DNA of 61,166 bases from Stenomitos frigidus ULC18 (GCF_003003795.1 NZ_PVWK01000012.1:1-61166); one strand, 5' to 3'. Positions 43,768 through 54,535 are shown, counted from the stretch's first letter. The notes: generated by a model from the letters alone, not told the origin. Numbers and translations: made by a program.

Positions 43768-44367
43768 TTAACGCTGTTGGCGCATTACATCTCGAAAGGC
43801 CATGACCGCATCAAATTGATCCGCAGGTTGAACGTAACTGGCTAATAAAGCAATATCAAGTTCTGGTAACAGTTCGCTGCTCGAAAGCAACTCATAGTGC
43901 GCTGATCGAAGATGATACAGCGAAAACTGATTGTTTGCCCAAAACCACACTCCTGGCACTCGTAGCCCTTGGTAAATGTCCAGCTTATCCACCATGCCGC
44001 TGCTCAAAATGACTTCGATCACAATATCTGGGATTTCCTTTTTCTGCCCCAGGCAATAACACTCATCTGGCTCCAATCCGCGCTGTTTTGCCGCTTTACG
44101 AAAGGTTGCTGAACCGATGCCATGAAACCGTATCCGAGTTTCCTGAAAATACGCTTCCATCAACATCGCAATGATCGTTTTAAGCTCCTCATGCTCTGGA
44201 GAAGTCGTCATGATTTCCAGCGTTCCTTCTAAATAGCTCAACCGCAAGTTTGGAAAATCATCCCCCAAAGTTGCCAGCAAAATTTCATACTGTTGCCAGC
44301 TAACGCCTTCCAAAATCACTCGTTGTTCCGGTTGAGCCAAAAGCGGCTCCGCGAGATTCACACTCAT
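43768..44367 (-). CDS. Uma2-family nuclease-like protein
   Basis: 199 residues from ATG 44367. It starts with the QRVILEGVSWQQYEILLATLG-type block (first half quoted in family register), then LSYLEGTLEIMTTSPEHE. The nuclease core is KEIPDIVIEVILSSGMVDKL followed by YQGLRVPGVWFW. This N-terminal layout is the same as in the broken gene at 55.3-56.0 kb and unlike the two Uma2 genes with C-terminal coils. It lies 70 bases downstream of the hydantoinase gene on the same strand. Confidence 0.87.
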   Translation of the reverse strand: MSVNLAEPLLAQPEQRVILEGVSWQQYEILLATLGDDFPNLRLSYLEGTLEIMTTSPEHEELKTIIAMLMEAYFQETRIRFHGIGSATFRKAAKQRGLEPDECYCLGQKKEIPDIVIEVILSSGMVDKLDIYQGLRVPGVWFWANNQFSLYHLRSAHYELLSSSELLPELDIALLASYVQPADQFDAVMAFRDVMRQQR

Positions 44368-44437
44368 AGTCACTAGCCCATCCAATGAGTATCTCTAGCT
44401 TAATGGATTCAATTGTAGCGGATTAGCGCCTGAGTCC

Positions 44438-47400
44438 TTAACCCTGCAAGCCATAACCGCCACCACCAGGAGTTTCAATCATAAACACATCGCCGGGTTG
44501 CATGGTAACTTCGGCTTTGCTGCTGAGGGGTTCGATCGTGCCATCTGCCCGTTCTACCCAGTTGCGTCCGACTGCTCCGGCGGCTCCACCGTCCAGCCCA
44601 AAGGTTGGCACCAACCGATGCCCAGACAGAATCGCGGCTGTCATGGTTTCATTAAAGCGAAGACGACGAATTACGCCATTGCCACCGTGATGGAAGCCAT
44701 GCCCACCGCTGCCAGGACGAATCGCAAAGTTTTCCAGCAACACCGGAAAGCGCCATTCCAACACCTCTGGATCGGTCAAACGGGAATTGGTCATGTGGGT
44801 CTGCACGGCATCCGTCCCATCAAACGTTGACCCTGCACCCGATCCACCGCAGATGGTTTCGTAATACTGGTAGCGCTGATTGCCAAAGGTGAAGTTGTTC
44901 ATCGTCCCTTGTGACGCAGCCATCACGTTCAGCGCGCCATACAGCGCATCCGTCACGACTTGCGAGGTTTCCACATTCCCTGCCACAACCGCTGCTGGAT
45001 AGTGTGGGTTGAGCATACAGCCATCAGGAATAATGATATTCAATGGTTTAAGGCAGCCTGCATTAAGCGGAATATCATCATCAACCAGGCTGCGAAAGAC
45101 GTAGAGGACAGCCGCTTTGCACACAGCCACCGGAGCGTTAAAGTTATTGGGCTGTTGGGGCGATGTGCCTGTGAAGTCGATCGTGGCGCTGCGAGTCGGA
45201 TGATCGATCGTCACCGCCACTGCAATCTGACTGCCATCATCCATCGCATAGTTAAAGCTGCCATCCGTCAATACATCAATGACGCGACGCACCGATTCTT
45301 CAGCATTGTCCTGGACGTGCTGCATATACGCCTGCACTGTTTCTAAGCCATAGTGCTGCACCATCTTGTGAAGTTCGTGTACACCACGCTCATTGGCAGC
45401 AATTTGAGCCTGTAAATCTGCCACATTTTGCGCAGGATTGCGTACCGGATAATCGCCTTCCGTCAGCAGTGCCAGCAACTCTGGCTCACGAAATTGTCCC
45501 TGATCCACTAGTTGAAAATTATCGATGAGAATGCCTTCTTGCGCGATCGACACACTATTCGGCGGCATCGATCCAGGCGAAATGCCACCAATATCGGCGT
45601 GATGTCCACGAGAGGCGACGAAGAAGAAGGGGCGATTGGCAAAGGATGAAGGATGTAGCTTGCTTCCGCTCTGCGGTAGGATAAAGGATGGATCGGGTTG
45701 CTTTTTATCCTTTATCCTTTCGCCTTTATCCTTTCCAAAGACTGGCGTAATCACCGTCACATCGGGCAAATGCGTCCCCCCGTTGTAGGGATTATTGAGC
45801 ACATAAACATCGCCTGGTTTCAGCGTGCTGCCGTAAGTGGTAATGAGGGATTGAACGCTTTCACTCATGGAACCGAGATGTACAGGGATATGTGGTGCGT
45901 TGGCAACTAGCTGCCCATGTTGATCAAACAGAGCGCAAGAGAAATCGAGGCGCTCTTTGATGTTGACGGAATAGCTCGTGTTCTGGAGTGTGAAACCCAT
46001 CTGCTCAGCGATCGCCATGAAGAGATGGTTGAAGATTTCGAGCAAGACGGGGTCGGGGGAAGGGGGAAAGGATGAAGGATAAAGGATGTAGCTTGCTTCC
46101 GCTCTGCGGTAGGATGAATTTTGTGCTTCGCTTTTAGCCTTTATCCTTTCGCCTTTATCCTTTTTCAGCATCAGATGTCCCCGCTCGGTTAATTCCGCCT
46201 GCCATCCCGGTGCAATCACATTAGTACCTGTGGGTTCGATGATGAGTGCGGGGCCAGTGATGCGATCGCCGGGAAGTAGATAGTCACGTTGAAACACGGG
46301 CGTTGTTTGCCAGGAATCGGCGCTATAAGTCTGGACAGTGGCGATCGGCTCTAAAGGATGTGTGCGAGTGTCTGTGATGATGGGTTCGTCGATCGTGCTA
46401 GTGGCACCGATTGCTTCAACCGAAACGGCTTCGACTAGCAGCGGCTTGTTCTCAGCGATGAAGCCGTAGCGTTGACGATGTGCTTCTTCAAAGGCAGCAA
46501 TCATGGCGTTGTAAACACCAAAATTGACAATGAGTGCCGAGTCCGTGCCCTGATAGCGCAAATGGGCTTTGGGCAACACTTGCATCTGCACATCGAGCAT
46601 ACCTTGTTGGTGCAGTTCGGCTTTCGCCTCTGTCATCAGGTTCGCGAGCGTGCGTGCCAACTCTGGCAGTAGCGTTGGGTTTAACGGTGCTTCGATCGCC
46701 GTTTCACGCATGACACGGATATCTGCCAAGCCCATGCCGTAAGCGGATAAAACGCCTGCAAACGGATGCAGAAACACTTGTTGCATTCCCAATGTGTCTG
46801 CGATCGCGCAGGCGTGTTGGCCTCCAGCTCCGCCAAAACAGCAGAGAGTATACTCGCTGACATCGTAGCCGCGCTGAACAGAGATTTTTTTGATGGCGCT
46901 GGCCATTTTTTCGACAGCGATCGTTAGAAAGCCTTGCGCGACTTGCTCTGGTGTTCTCACGTCACCCGTTGCAGATTGAATCTTTGCCGCTAGATCGCTA
47001 AATTGCTGCCGCAGGACAGCGACATCCAACGGTAAGTCGCCACTTGCTCCAAACACTTTCGGGAAAAACTCTGGTTGCAGATTGCCCAACATCACATTGC
47101 AGTCCGTGACCGCTAGTGGCCCTCCATTTCGGTAGCAGGCAGGCCCCGGATTTGCCCCTGCCGACTCTGGGCCAACGCGATACCGCGATCCATCAAAGTG
47201 CAAAAGCGAGCCGCCACCCGCTGCAACGGTATGAATCGACATCATTGGTGCTCGAAGACGCACACCTGCCACTTCGGTTTCAAATTCCCGCTCGTATTCG
47301 CCTGCATAATGCGCGACATCAGTAGACGTGCCGCCCATATCAAAGCTAATGATTTTCTCCAGCCCCGCCAACTTGCTCGTCTGCACTGCACCGACAATGC

Positions 47401-48361
47401 CGCCAGCGGGACCCGATAGGATGCTATCTTTCCCCTGAAACGATCGGGCATTCGTCAAGCCCCCGTTGGATTGCATGAACATTAACTGGGGCGTGGGGTG
47501 TGGGGTGTGGGGTGTGGGGTGGGGTGATAAAGTTTTGAGTAGCGCTTTGCGCCGCTGCGCTAGAGAGTTTTGAGTTTTGAGTTTTTGCTCCTTTGCTCCC
47601 TCTGCCTCCCCTGCCTCCCGACTCCCGACTCCCGACTCCCAACTCCCTCCCAATTCCTCGCTCACTTGATCGACATAGCGCCGCAAAATAGGCGATAAGT
47701 ACGCATCAACAACGGTAGTATCGCCGCGACTGATGAGCTTCATTAAGGGGCTGACGATGTGGGAAACGGAAACTTGAGTAAAACCGATCGCGTGGGCGAT
47801 CACCGCTGCTTTCTGTTCATGGTCAGGATACCGATAGCCATGCATAAAAGCGATTGCGCAGGCTCGAATGCCGTCTGCATAAGCGTTCTGTAACAAGAGC
47901 GCAAGCTTTTCTTCGGCGTTGGCATTGATCGGGATCAGGTCCTCGCCCTGAGCGCTATAGCGTTCTTCAACTTCAATCACACGCTCATAGAGCATTTCGG
48001 GTAGAACGATGTGACGCGCAAAAATGTTGGGGCGATTCTGGTAGCCGATCCGCAGCGCATCACGAAAGCCTTGGGTGGTCACGAGAACCACGCGATCGCC
48101 CTTACGCTCTAGCAGCGCATTGGTGGCAACCGTCGTACCCATTTTGATCGCAGCAATTTGCTCTGTAGGAATGGGTGCATCGGCTGCGATGCCCAAAAGA
48201 TCTCGGATGCCCTGCATGGACGCATCGCGATAGCGTGAGGGGTTTTCGGACAGCAGTTTGTGCACCGTCAGGCTACCGTCCGGTCGTCGCGCCACGATGT
48301 CTGTAAAGGTGCCGCCCCGATCGATCCAGAATTGCCACCGCGCGTCTGAAGGAGTTGTCAT
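44438..48361 (-). CDS. fused HyuA-HyuB hydantoinase / 5-oxoprolinase
   Basis: 1307 residues from ATG 48361. HyuA (about 1-730): [49 protein letters not shown] and [15 protein letters not shown]. HyuB (about 770-1307): [44 protein letters not shown], and the tail TPGGGGYGL. Such fusions open 5-oxoproline or hydantoins using ATP, feeding glutathione or amino acid turnover. Three repeat-derived inserts lie in frame: in HyuA (about 238-293), at the junction (about 732-766), and inside HyuB near the GHHADIGG metal-site segment (about 874-906). All major motifs survive, so the enzyme may still work. Confidence 0.9.
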   Translation of the reverse strand: MTTPSDARWQFWIDRGGTFTDIVARRPDGSLTVHKLLSENPSRYRDASMQGIRDLLGIAADAPIPTEQIAAIKMGTTVATNALLERKGDRVVLVTTQGFRDALRIGYQNRPNIFARHIVLPEMLYERVIEVEERYSAQGEDLIPINANAEEKLALLLQNAYADGIRACAIAFMHGYRYPDHEQKAAVIAHAIGFTQVSVSHIVSPLMKLISRGDTTVVDAYLSPILRRYVDQVSEELGGSWESGVGSREAGEAEGAKEQKLKTQNSLAQRRKALLKTLSPHPTPHTPHPTPQLMFMQSNGGLTNARSFQGKDSILSGPAGGIVGAVQTSKLAGLEKIISFDMGGTSTDVAHYAGEYEREFETEVAGVRLRAPMMSIHTVAAGGGSLLHFDGSRYRVGPESAGANPGPACYRNGGPLAVTDCNVMLGNLQPEFFPKVFGASGDLPLDVAVLRQQFSDLAAKIQSATGDVRTPEQVAQGFLTIAVEKMASAIKKISVQRGYDVSEYTLCCFGGAGGQHACAIADTLGMQQVFLHPFAGVLSAYGMGLADIRVMRETAIEAPLNPTLLPELARTLANLMTEAKAELHQQGMLDVQMQVLPKAHLRYQGTDSALIVNFGVYNAMIAAFEEAHRQRYGFIAENKPLLVEAVSVEAIGATSTIDEPIITDTRTHPLEPIATVQTYSADSWQTTPVFQRDYLLPGDRITGPALIIEPTGTNVIAPGWQAELTERGHLMLKKDKGERIKAKSEAQNSSYRRAEASYILYPSSFPPSPDPVLLEIFNHLFMAIAEQMGFTLQNTSYSVNIKERLDFSCALFDQHGQLVANAPHIPVHLGSMSESVQSLITTYGSTLKPGDVYVLNNPYNGGTHLPDVTVITPVFGKDKGERIKDKKQPDPSFILPQSGSKLHPSSFANRPFFFVASRGHHADIGGISPGSMPPNSVSIAQEGILIDNFQLVDQGQFREPELLALLTEGDYPVRNPAQNVADLQAQIAANERGVHELHKMVQHYGLETVQAYMQHVQDNAEESVRRVIDVLTDGSFNYAMDDGSQIAVAVTIDHPTRSATIDFTGTSPQQPNNFNAPVAVCKAAVLYVFRSLVDDDIPLNAGCLKPLNIIIPDGCMLNPHYPAAVVAGNVETSQVVTDALYGALNVMAASQGTMNNFTFGNQRYQYYETICGGSGAGSTFDGTDAVQTHMTNSRLTDPEVLEWRFPVLLENFAIRPGSGGHGFHHGGNGVIRRLRFNETMTAAILSGHRLVPTFGLDGGAAGAVGRNWVERADGTIEPLSSKAEVTMQPGDVFMIETPGGGGYGLQG
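45643..45740. repeat. repeat insert in HyuB
   Basis: Contains tgtagcttgcttccgctctg and aaaggat heptamers. On the minus strand it encodes [12 protein letters not shown] and [14 protein letters not shown]. Shares a stretch of over 30 identical bases with 46063-46168. Confidence 0.85.
46063..46168. repeat. repeat insert at the HyuA-HyuB junction
   Basis: Same repeat as at 45643-45740, but the shared core is read in a different frame: here [11 protein letters not shown], there [11 protein letters not shown]. The [10 protein letters not shown] segment on its other side is read in the same frame. Confidence 0.85.
47484..47650. repeat. heptamer insert in HyuA
   Basis: Three heptamer runs: gtggggt (about four), gagtttt (three) and gactccc (four). 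On the minus strand they encode [20 protein letters not shown] and a [11 protein letters not shown] segment. It splits the normal join of SEELGG and [10 protein letters not shown]. Confidence 0.88.
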
Positions 48362-48490
48362 CCCACTATCCCTACCGCATCTTCGTTTAGACCTATTGTG
48401 ACGCGATCGCCTCGTTCCCGATCGCCCAATCCGCAAGCTGAAACCCCTCCATTCGTTAAGATACAGTCAGTACGACCCGGTGAAATCAAC

Positions 48491-49177
48491 ATGGTACAGT
48501 ACGACCCTTTAAGCTGTTTGCCCTCCTCGGCAGAGCTACCCGACTCAGACGATACGCCTGTGGATAATGAGCTGCAAAACCTCATCCCCAACTTGCTGCA
48601 AGCAATTTTGGCATTGGCATGGAGCGATCGCACCGATTGGTTCTTTGGCATCGATATGGGCATTTACTATGCACCCAGCCAGCCGCCGATCGTACCTGAT
48701 GGCTTTCTCAGCCTGGGCGTCGATCGCTTTGTGGATGAAGAGGAGCGCTTAAGCTACGTCTTGTGGGAAGAAGACGGCGTTGCGCCTGTATTGACATTGG
48801 AAGTCGTTGCCAAAACCTACGGCGGCGAATACGAGCAGAAAAAGTTCGACTACGCTCAACTCGGCATCCTGTACTACGTCATCTATGTACCCAGTCGTCG
48901 TTATCGCCGAAAACGACTGCCCCTGGAGGTGTATCGGCTAGTCGATGGTCAATACGTCCTGCAACCAAACGATCGCGTCTGGCACCCCGAAATCGGACTC
49001 GCGATCGGGCGCGATCGTGGCACCTACTGCGGTCGTACCCGTGAATGGTTGTACTGGTTTGATCAAGAAGGCAACCGCTTGCTCACTCCAGAAGAGTTGG
49101 CTATGCGGGAAGGGCAACGCGCTGATCGTCTTGCGGCACGGTTGCGATCGCTGGGGATCGATCCTGACGAGATTTAA
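48491..49177 (+). CDS. Uma2-family nuclease-like protein with C-terminal coil
   Basis: 228 residues from ATG 48491. Core motifs are IVPDGFLSLGV, APVLTLEVVAKTYGGE and KKFDYAQLGILYYVIYVPS. The C-terminal segment MREGQRADRLAARLRSLG is closely like the end of the Uma2 gene at 40287, so these two are recent relatives. It is divergent from the hydantoinase gene, with only 129 bases between the starts. Function of the family is unsettled. Confidence 0.87.
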   Translation: MVQYDPLSCLPSSAELPDSDDTPVDNELQNLIPNLLQAILALAWSDRTDWFFGIDMGIYYAPSQPPIVPDGFLSLGVDRFVDEEERLSYVLWEEDGVAPVLTLEVVAKTYGGEYEQKKFDYAQLGILYYVIYVPSRRYRRKRLPLEVYRLVDGQYVLQPNDRVWHPEIGLAIGRDRGTYCGRTREWLYWFDQEGNRLLTPEELAMREGQRADRLAARLRSLGIDPDEI

Positions 49178-49199
49178 GCAGCGATCGGACAAAGCATTT

Positions 49200-49235
49200 A
49201 TAGCTGACCGCTGATAGCTGACCGCTCATAGCTAA
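49200..49235. repeat. heptamer repeat gctgacc/gctgata
   Basis: Five degenerate heptamers (agctgaccgctgatagctga and onward) follow the Uma2 stop. Same family as the blocks at 0.9, 9.8 and 39.4 kb. Confidence 0.6.
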
Positions 49236-49390
49236 CGCTCCAATGCCTGAGAACAAAGCCTGCCAGCCATTACGGAAGTCTCACGTCGTACTTTCCACCC
49301 TGAAACCACTTCGGTTATCCATAGCGCAAAACCGCCAACCGCCCTGCCAAACTTGCGATGATTGAAACTGTAATCGCTAGGCTTTAACCC

Positions 49391-49633
49391 ATGTCCTTTC
49401 CACTCCGCTCCGTCTACAACTGGTATCGTCAACTGATTGCTAACCCCAAATATCGCTGGTGGATTGTTGCAGGCACTCTGATCTACCTCCTTAGCCCGTT
49501 CGATGTGATACCTGATTTCATTCCGTTCCTTGGCGAACTGGATGATGCCGTACTGGTCACCCTCGTTGCGACTGAAGTGTCACAGCTACTGCTCGATCGC
49601 ATGAAGTCCTCGAAGTCGCCGAAATCTGCTTAG
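49391..49633 (+). CDS. DUF1232 (YkvA-like) membrane protein
   Basis: 80 residues. The DUF1232 signature is present: ANPKYRWWIVAGTLIYLLSPFDVIPDFIPFLGELDDAVLV in this order, giving one or two membrane-embedded helices. Function is unknown; family members are widespread in bacteria and plastids. It precedes rpsD, but rpsD has its own promoter in the 109-base gap, so they are not necessarily coupled. Confidence 0.85.
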   Translation: MSFPLRSVYNWYRQLIANPKYRWWIVAGTLIYLLSPFDVIPDFIPFLGELDDAVLVTLVATEVSQLLLDRMKSSKSPKSA

Positions 49634-49669
49634 GAATCGAGCAACCCTCAAAAAATGCTAAATTTTTCT

Positions 49670-49698
49670 TTGAAGTTGGAATCATCAGAGCCTATACT
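49670..49698 (+). promoter_or_regulatory. rpsD promoter
   Basis: ttgaag (49670-49675) and tatact (49693-49698) are separated by 17 bases. The predicted leader is about 37 bases and contains agagga as ribosome site just before ATG 49743. Confidence 0.7.
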
Positions 49699-49742
49699 AG
49701 ATGTTCTGGCTAAAAATTTTAGACGATTTTAGAGGAAGTTAG

Positions 49743-50351
49743 ATGTCGCGATATCGAGGTCCACGTCTGCGGATTGTGCGCCGACTAGGAGATTTGCCTG
49801 GGCTGACCCGCAAAGCACCCAGACGTGCCTACCCACCCGGTCAGCATGGTCAAGACCGTAAAAAACGCTCCGAATATGCGGTGCGCCTGGAAGAAAAACA
49901 AAAGCTACGGTTTAACTACGGTTTAACTGAGCGGCAGCTTCTGCGCTATGTGCGTAAAGCCCGTCGAGCTGCGGGTTCTACAGGTCAAACACTCTTGCAA
50001 CTGTTAGAGATGCGCCTGGATAACACCATTTTTCGCCTGGGTATGGCTCCGACCATTCCAGGGGCGCGTCAATTGGTGAACCACGGGCATGTCACTGTTA
50101 ACGGTCGTGTAGTGGATATTCCAAGCTACCAGTGCCGTCCCGGTGAAGTCATTGGTGTTAAGGATCAGGATCGCTCTCGCAAGATTGTTGAGACCAACTT
50201 GCAGTATCCAGGTCTGGCAAACTTACCGAGCCATCTGGAGTTTGATAAGAACAAGCTGGTTGGAAAAGTCAACAGCGTGATCGATCGTGAGTGGGTAGCA
50301 CTCCAAATTAATGAGCTACTAGTGGTTGAGTACTACTCTCGACAAGCATAA
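49743..50351 (+). CDS. rpsD: 30S ribosomal protein S4
   Basis: 202 residues, the normal length. Starts [20 protein letters not shown] and contains the S4 RNA-binding module (about 92-155, [39 protein letters not shown]). It nucleates 16S rRNA assembly. As in other cyanobacteria it stands outside the large ribosomal operon. No zinc-binding cysteines near the N-terminus, so it is the C-minus type. A promoter and a terminator frame it as one unit. Confidence 0.98.
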   Translation: MSRYRGPRLRIVRRLGDLPGLTRKAPRRAYPPGQHGQDRKKRSEYAVRLEEKQKLRFNYGLTERQLLRYVRKARRAAGSTGQTLLQLLEMRLDNTIFRLGMAPTIPGARQLVNHGHVTVNGRVVDIPSYQCRPGEVIGVKDQDRSRKIVETNLQYPGLANLPSHLEFDKNKLVGKVNSVIDREWVALQINELLVVEYYSRQA

Positions 50352-50399
50352 GGTTCCTCACCTTTCGCTTCAGCTTACCGCGGCATTTAAATCATAAAA

Positions 50400-50436
50400 A
50401 CAGCCCCCTGAACCCGTCAGTCAGGAGGCTGTTTTT
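50400..50436 (+). terminator. rho-independent terminator of rpsD
   Basis: Stem acagccccctga / tcaggaggctgt with one mismatch, loop of about eight bases, then ttttt. About 50 bases after the stop. Confidence 0.85.
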
Positions 50437-50603
50437 CTGCATTCGAGCATCGTGGAAAGTGTCTAGACGCTTTTTTAGAAAATCGTTGGCAAGTCCTCAA
50501 AATTGCGCCACTAGTCCACGATTTTCAATCACGGGCTAAGTTAAAGGGCTGAAAACCTGCTCAAACAAGTTCTGTAACCGTTTCAACAGGCTGTCCTTAA
50601 TGC

Positions 50604-50975
50604 CTAACCCCAGGAATCCAGGTCTAGCGCCTGAGAACCGCCGCTTTCTAGCTGCGCCAGAATCTTACCGAGCTGTGACCAGATCAGCCAACCGATGAAG
50701 ATGGTCAGGGGTAAAGCGATCGCGTAAGACAGTTGAGTCGTAAAGCCAAACACTTCCATGCCAGAGGACAGAAAGAGACAGATTCCTGCCGAAATACCCA
50801 GGAAGGGTAGAAACAGCTGCATGCCTTGTAGCGCTGCCAGGGTGCGTGTCGAACGATTTTTTGACCAGTCCTGAACCGATTTTTTCAAAACGGACTCGAA
50901 GGCAACACCAGAAGCAAGGCTGAAAAATAGCCCACCAATCAGGAGTACGTACGGCGGCTCGGGAATGGAATACAT
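50604..50975 (-). CDS. small membrane protein, unknown function (123 aa)
   Basis: Three hydrophobic helices: VLLIGGLFFSLASGVAFES, LFLPFLGISAGICLFLSS, and LSYAIALPLTIFIGWLIWS. The loops are polar and the end (ESGGSQALDLDSWG) acidic. It resembles conserved cyanobacterial hypothetical proteins; I cannot name a function. The upstream gap (50976-51108) holds a gagttttgagtt heptamer pair like that in the kinase and hydantoinase inserts. Confidence 0.7.
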   Translation of the reverse strand: MYSIPEPPYVLLIGGLFFSLASGVAFESVLKKSVQDWSKNRSTRTLAALQGMQLFLPFLGISAGICLFLSSGMEVFGFTTQLSYAIALPLTIFIGWLIWSQLGKILAQLESGGSQALDLDSWG

Positions 50976-51108
50976 AGTGAATAGCTGTAAAGTTCGAAGT
51001 TTTGGCTAGGAGTTTTGAGTTCAAACGATGAACTTAAAATCCCTTAATGCAAGAGCGCAGCGCTACTTGTAAATTCCTAACTCTCCTACCCTACACCGTT
51101 TTGGTGCT

Positions 51109-52887
51109 CTAAACCTTACGAATAGCAGTCAAGGCAGAAGGTATCAGCGCTGCTGTTCCGGCCGTCGAAAATTCTGCTAGTGCGCCGATCGCGGCACTAA
51201 ATAAACGACCTGGCTGAAGGTCTTCTTTGATTAAGTTCCAGAGGCGCTGCATTTCTTCGGTATGTAGGCGATCGTCTTCAGTGAGGGCAATAATCAACTG
51301 TCGCCGCAGAAATTTACCTTCATCGGAAAGTAAGTACTGTAGCCCCAATTGAGCAGTAGGCAGCAGGTCAAACGACTGGTCGCTACGGGCGATCGCAATC
51401 AGATTCTCCAGCCGCTCCCATTGGAATTTACCGTCCTTGAAGAGCACCTCAAGCAGTCTGCGTCGTAACGCTGGTGACTCTCCAGTCAGCAGTCGTTGTG
51501 CTATATAGGGGTAAGCGACATCCACAATCTTAAAGTTAGGATTGAGGGTCAGGGCAAGACCTTCTTGAGTGACCAACGAGCGGATAATCAGCGCAAATTT
51601 GGCAGGTAAACGAAAGGGATACTCGTACATCAACTCGGAGAAGCGATCGGTGATGGTTTTGAAGTTAAAGTCCTTCACACTTTCGCCTAGCACGTCACCG
51701 AGAACGGCTTCTAGCGCCGGGATGATCGGCTGGATGTCGGTATCAGGGGTCAGAAACCCAAGCTTGACAAAATCCTTCGCCAGATCAACGTAATCTTTGT
51801 TGATGAGATGAACCACAGCATCGACGAGCGTTTCCTTCGCAGACTCTTCAAGCTGATCCATCATGCCGAAGTCAATGTATGCCATCTGAGCCATCGGTTG
51901 CTCAGTTGCCTTACCGCCCTGAACGTCGCAGTGCGGTGCCATCGCAAACAGATTGCCGGGATGCGGATCAGCATGGAAAAAGCCATACTCCAGCAGCTGA
52001 CGCAAACCGGAGGTGACGCCAATCTCAATCAGCGCATCTGTTGCCAACCCTGCCTCACGGATACGTGCTGTATCGGTGAGCTTGTAGCCATGAATCCACT
52101 CTAAAACCAGGACATGCTGGCTGCTATAGCGCCAGAAAATCGCAGGGACTTTGACCGTTGGATCGTTACGAAAATTGGTCGCAAACTTCTCAGCGTTGCG
52201 CCCCTCGTTGAGGTAATCAATTTCCTCAAACAGCTTGACGCCAAACTCATCGACAACCAGCGTCAGATCATGTCCCAGATTGAGCGGTAGCCAGGGAGAC
52301 AGCCAGCTAGCCGCCCACCGCATCAGGTACAAATCTAACGTCAGTACGGGCAAAAGATTGGGGCGCTGCACTTTGACAGCCACTTCTTCGCCACTGTAAA
52401 GGCGAGCATGATACACCTGCCCCAAGCTTGCGGCGGCTACAGGAAGTGACGAAATCTGACTGAACATTTCATCAACGGAGCGATCGAGTTCTGCTTCCAT
52501 CAGAGCAAACGCGATCGGCGTGGGGAAAGGCGGCAGCTGGTCTTGTAGCTTGATCAGCTCATCGAGAAAATCTTTGCGGATGAGGTCGGGGCGTGTAGAG
52601 AGCGCCTGACCAACCTTGATAAATGTCGGCCCCAATCTGATCAATGTTCGACGCAACTGATCGGCACGCTTCAGGCAGGCAGTAACCTGATTACCTCGCC
52701 ACTCGTCCCATTTCAAACCCAAAAAGAAGGTCAAAAATGATAGGACAATTTTCAAGGAGCGGCCAAATGTTTTCCAGGGACGGTAACGATAGTATTGAGC
52801 GATCACGCCCGCATCGTAGCGTCTTAACCGACTAAGGGGATGCTGACCCACGCTTGCTTTTACCTCTCTAACGGTGCTCTCAGGCAT
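51109..52887 (-). CDS. ABC1/UbiB-family atypical kinase
   Basis: 592 residues. The family's signature motif KxGQxxS is present as FIKVGQALSTRPD; the Ala-rich nucleotide loop as LPVAAASLGQVYHA; catalytic Lys in VAVKVQRP; HADPHPGNLF; and AYIDFGMMDQL with the metal-binding Asp. Two C-terminal hydrophobic stretches may anchor it (around LFSAAIGALAEFSTAGTAALIP). UbiB/ABC1 proteins support prenyl-quinone synthesis, and plastid homologues occur in plastoglobules. A role with plastoquinone or tocopherol is likely. Monocistronic. Confidence 0.92.
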   Translation of the reverse strand: MPESTVREVKASVGQHPLSRLRRYDAGVIAQYYRYRPWKTFGRSLKIVLSFLTFFLGLKWDEWRGNQVTACLKRADQLRRTLIRLGPTFIKVGQALSTRPDLIRKDFLDELIKLQDQLPPFPTPIAFALMEAELDRSVDEMFSQISSLPVAAASLGQVYHARLYSGEEVAVKVQRPNLLPVLTLDLYLMRWAASWLSPWLPLNLGHDLTLVVDEFGVKLFEEIDYLNEGRNAEKFATNFRNDPTVKVPAIFWRYSSQHVLVLEWIHGYKLTDTARIREAGLATDALIEIGVTSGLRQLLEYGFFHADPHPGNLFAMAPHCDVQGGKATEQPMAQMAYIDFGMMDQLEESAKETLVDAVVHLINKDYVDLAKDFVKLGFLTPDTDIQPIIPALEAVLGDVLGESVKDFNFKTITDRFSELMYEYPFRLPAKFALIIRSLVTQEGLALTLNPNFKIVDVAYPYIAQRLLTGESPALRRRLLEVLFKDGKFQWERLENLIAIARSDQSFDLLPTAQLGLQYLLSDEGKFLRRQLIIALTEDDRLHTEEMQRLWNLIKEDLQPGRLFSAAIGALAEFSTAGTAALIPSALTAIRKV

Positions 52888-53160
52888 AGAGGGCAGCGCC
52901 GCGGCTAGCTAACATCGCCCCCAGTGGAACCAATCAAAACAAGAGACTTGCTAGTCTACGTAAGACTCAGTATCAATCTTTTCACTAACTTAATCATAGT
53001 ATACGAAACTACAAACATTTTGGTCGTTTGATTAACCTGACGTTAACGTTGACTCAAGGCAACCTCGCCTTGAAGACGGTCGATCGGATCTGAGAGGCAC
53101 CGATCGAGCCTGCTTGCTGACTCAATGGCTCCTGAGCCTTTCAAGTTCCCGCCAGGGCAG

Positions 53161-54318
53161 CTAGACAATCACTCCAGCAAGGCAGTCCTTCAAGCTATAC
53201 ACCACTCGATCTTGCACATCAGGGGAGAGTTCAGGGAACATTGGCAGCGACAACACTTCGTTAGCCGCTTGCTCTGCGATTAGATGCTGTCCAAGTTGCT
53301 GCTTTTGCGCTTGATAGATTGGCTGCAGATGTAGCGGTAGGGGATAGTACACCATCGAACTGACGCCGTCTGCCTGCAAGTGTTGTCGCACCTGATCTCG
53401 GCGGCAATGTTGGTCTTGCTCAGTCTGCTGGTCTGTACTGGGAATGCGAAGCGTGTACTGGTTCCAAACGCCCTTTCCACCCACTGGCTCTTGCGGTAAA
53501 ACAATGCCTGGCACGTGCTGTAACAGATGCCGATAGCGATCGGCAACCGCTCGACGCTGACTGTTCCAGGTGTCAAGATACCGTAGCTTCACTTGCAGGA
53601 TGGCTGCTTGCAACGCATCCAGGCGAGAATTGACGCCGATCGCTTCGTGGTAGTACCCACCAGCCCGTCTACCGTGGTCACGAAGCATCCGAATCGTAGC
53701 AGCAATCTCAGGGTCATTGGTCGTCACAGCACCGCCATCACCGCAGGCACCCAGATTTTTGGTGGGGTAGAAGCTGAAACAGCCAATATGCCCAATGCCA
53801 CCCACTTTTTGATCGGCCCATTCAGCACCCACTGCCTGCGCGCAATCTTCAACAACGGTAAGCTGATGCTGTTGAGCGATCGCCATCAGGCGAGGCATTT
53901 CTACAGGCTGGCCAAATAGATGGACTGGCATAATTGCCCGTGTACGCTCTGTAATAGCCGCTTCCACCTGGTCGAGGTTGAGATTAAAAGTGTACGCTTC
54001 AATGTCGACAAAAACAGGCGTGGCACCGACCGCACTGATCACTTCTGCTGTAGCGATAAAGGTAAACGGAGTGGTGATGACTTCGTCACCAGGCCCGATA
54101 TGCAACGCTCTTAGCGCTAGAAAAAGTGCATCGGTGCCAGAGTTACAGGCAATACACTCTGACGTATCAATGTAAGCAGCAAACTGCTGCTCAAAGCCTT
54201 CAACGTGGTCGCCACCGATGTAGCGACCAGACGCCAGAACCGCTAAAACAGCAGCATTAACCTCGTCGCCAATGATCTTGTACTGCTCGGATAAATCAAA
54301 CGGGGGAATTTTACTCAC
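53161..54318 (-). CDS. DegT/DnrJ/EryC1/StrS aminotransferase
   Basis: 385 residues. A PLP enzyme that aminates keto sugars for polysaccharide or glycan precursors. The PLP lysine is K187 in FSFYPTKNLGACGDGGA; D158 in VVEDCAQAVGA binds the pyridine nitrogen; IACNSGTDALFLALRAL is the phosphate site. Length and motifs are complete. Adjacent genes do not encode other sugar enzymes, so the substrate is open. The start is ATG 54318 (MSKIPPFDLS). Upstream, divergent, is the FetB-type permease. Confidence 0.92.
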   Translation of the reverse strand: MSKIPPFDLSEQYKIIGDEVNAAVLAVLASGRYIGGDHVEGFEQQFAAYIDTSECIACNSGTDALFLALRALHIGPGDEVITTPFTFIATAEVISAVGATPVFVDIEAYTFNLNLDQVEAAITERTRAIMPVHLFGQPVEMPRLMAIAQQHQLTVVEDCAQAVGAEWADQKVGGIGHIGCFSFYPTKNLGACGDGGAVTTNDPEIAATIRMLRDHGRRAGGYYHEAIGVNSRLDALQAAILQVKLRYLDTWNSQRRAVADRYRHLLQHVPGIVLPQEPVGGKGVWNQYTLRIPSTDQQTEQDQHCRRDQVRQHLQADGVSSMVYYPLPLHLQPIYQAQKQQLGQHLIAEQAANEVLSLPMFPELSPDVQDRVVYSLKDCLAGVIV

Positions 54319-54535
54319 TCACTTACACCACGAATCTCACTCTGTTAATAGAATCAAATTTTGCCCATAAATGGAATCAATCGCAGCAGTTAGATTGTTG
54401 GACTGGCTCGAAACCCAGATTGTTTCAGTGAATCAACTATCCGCTACTCTTTAAAGACTATCAACTTTTCTGCCCTACCCAAAGCTTTTCTGCCCGTTCA
54501 CGGGACGAATGGAGGGCTTTACTACTCCTACCTGC

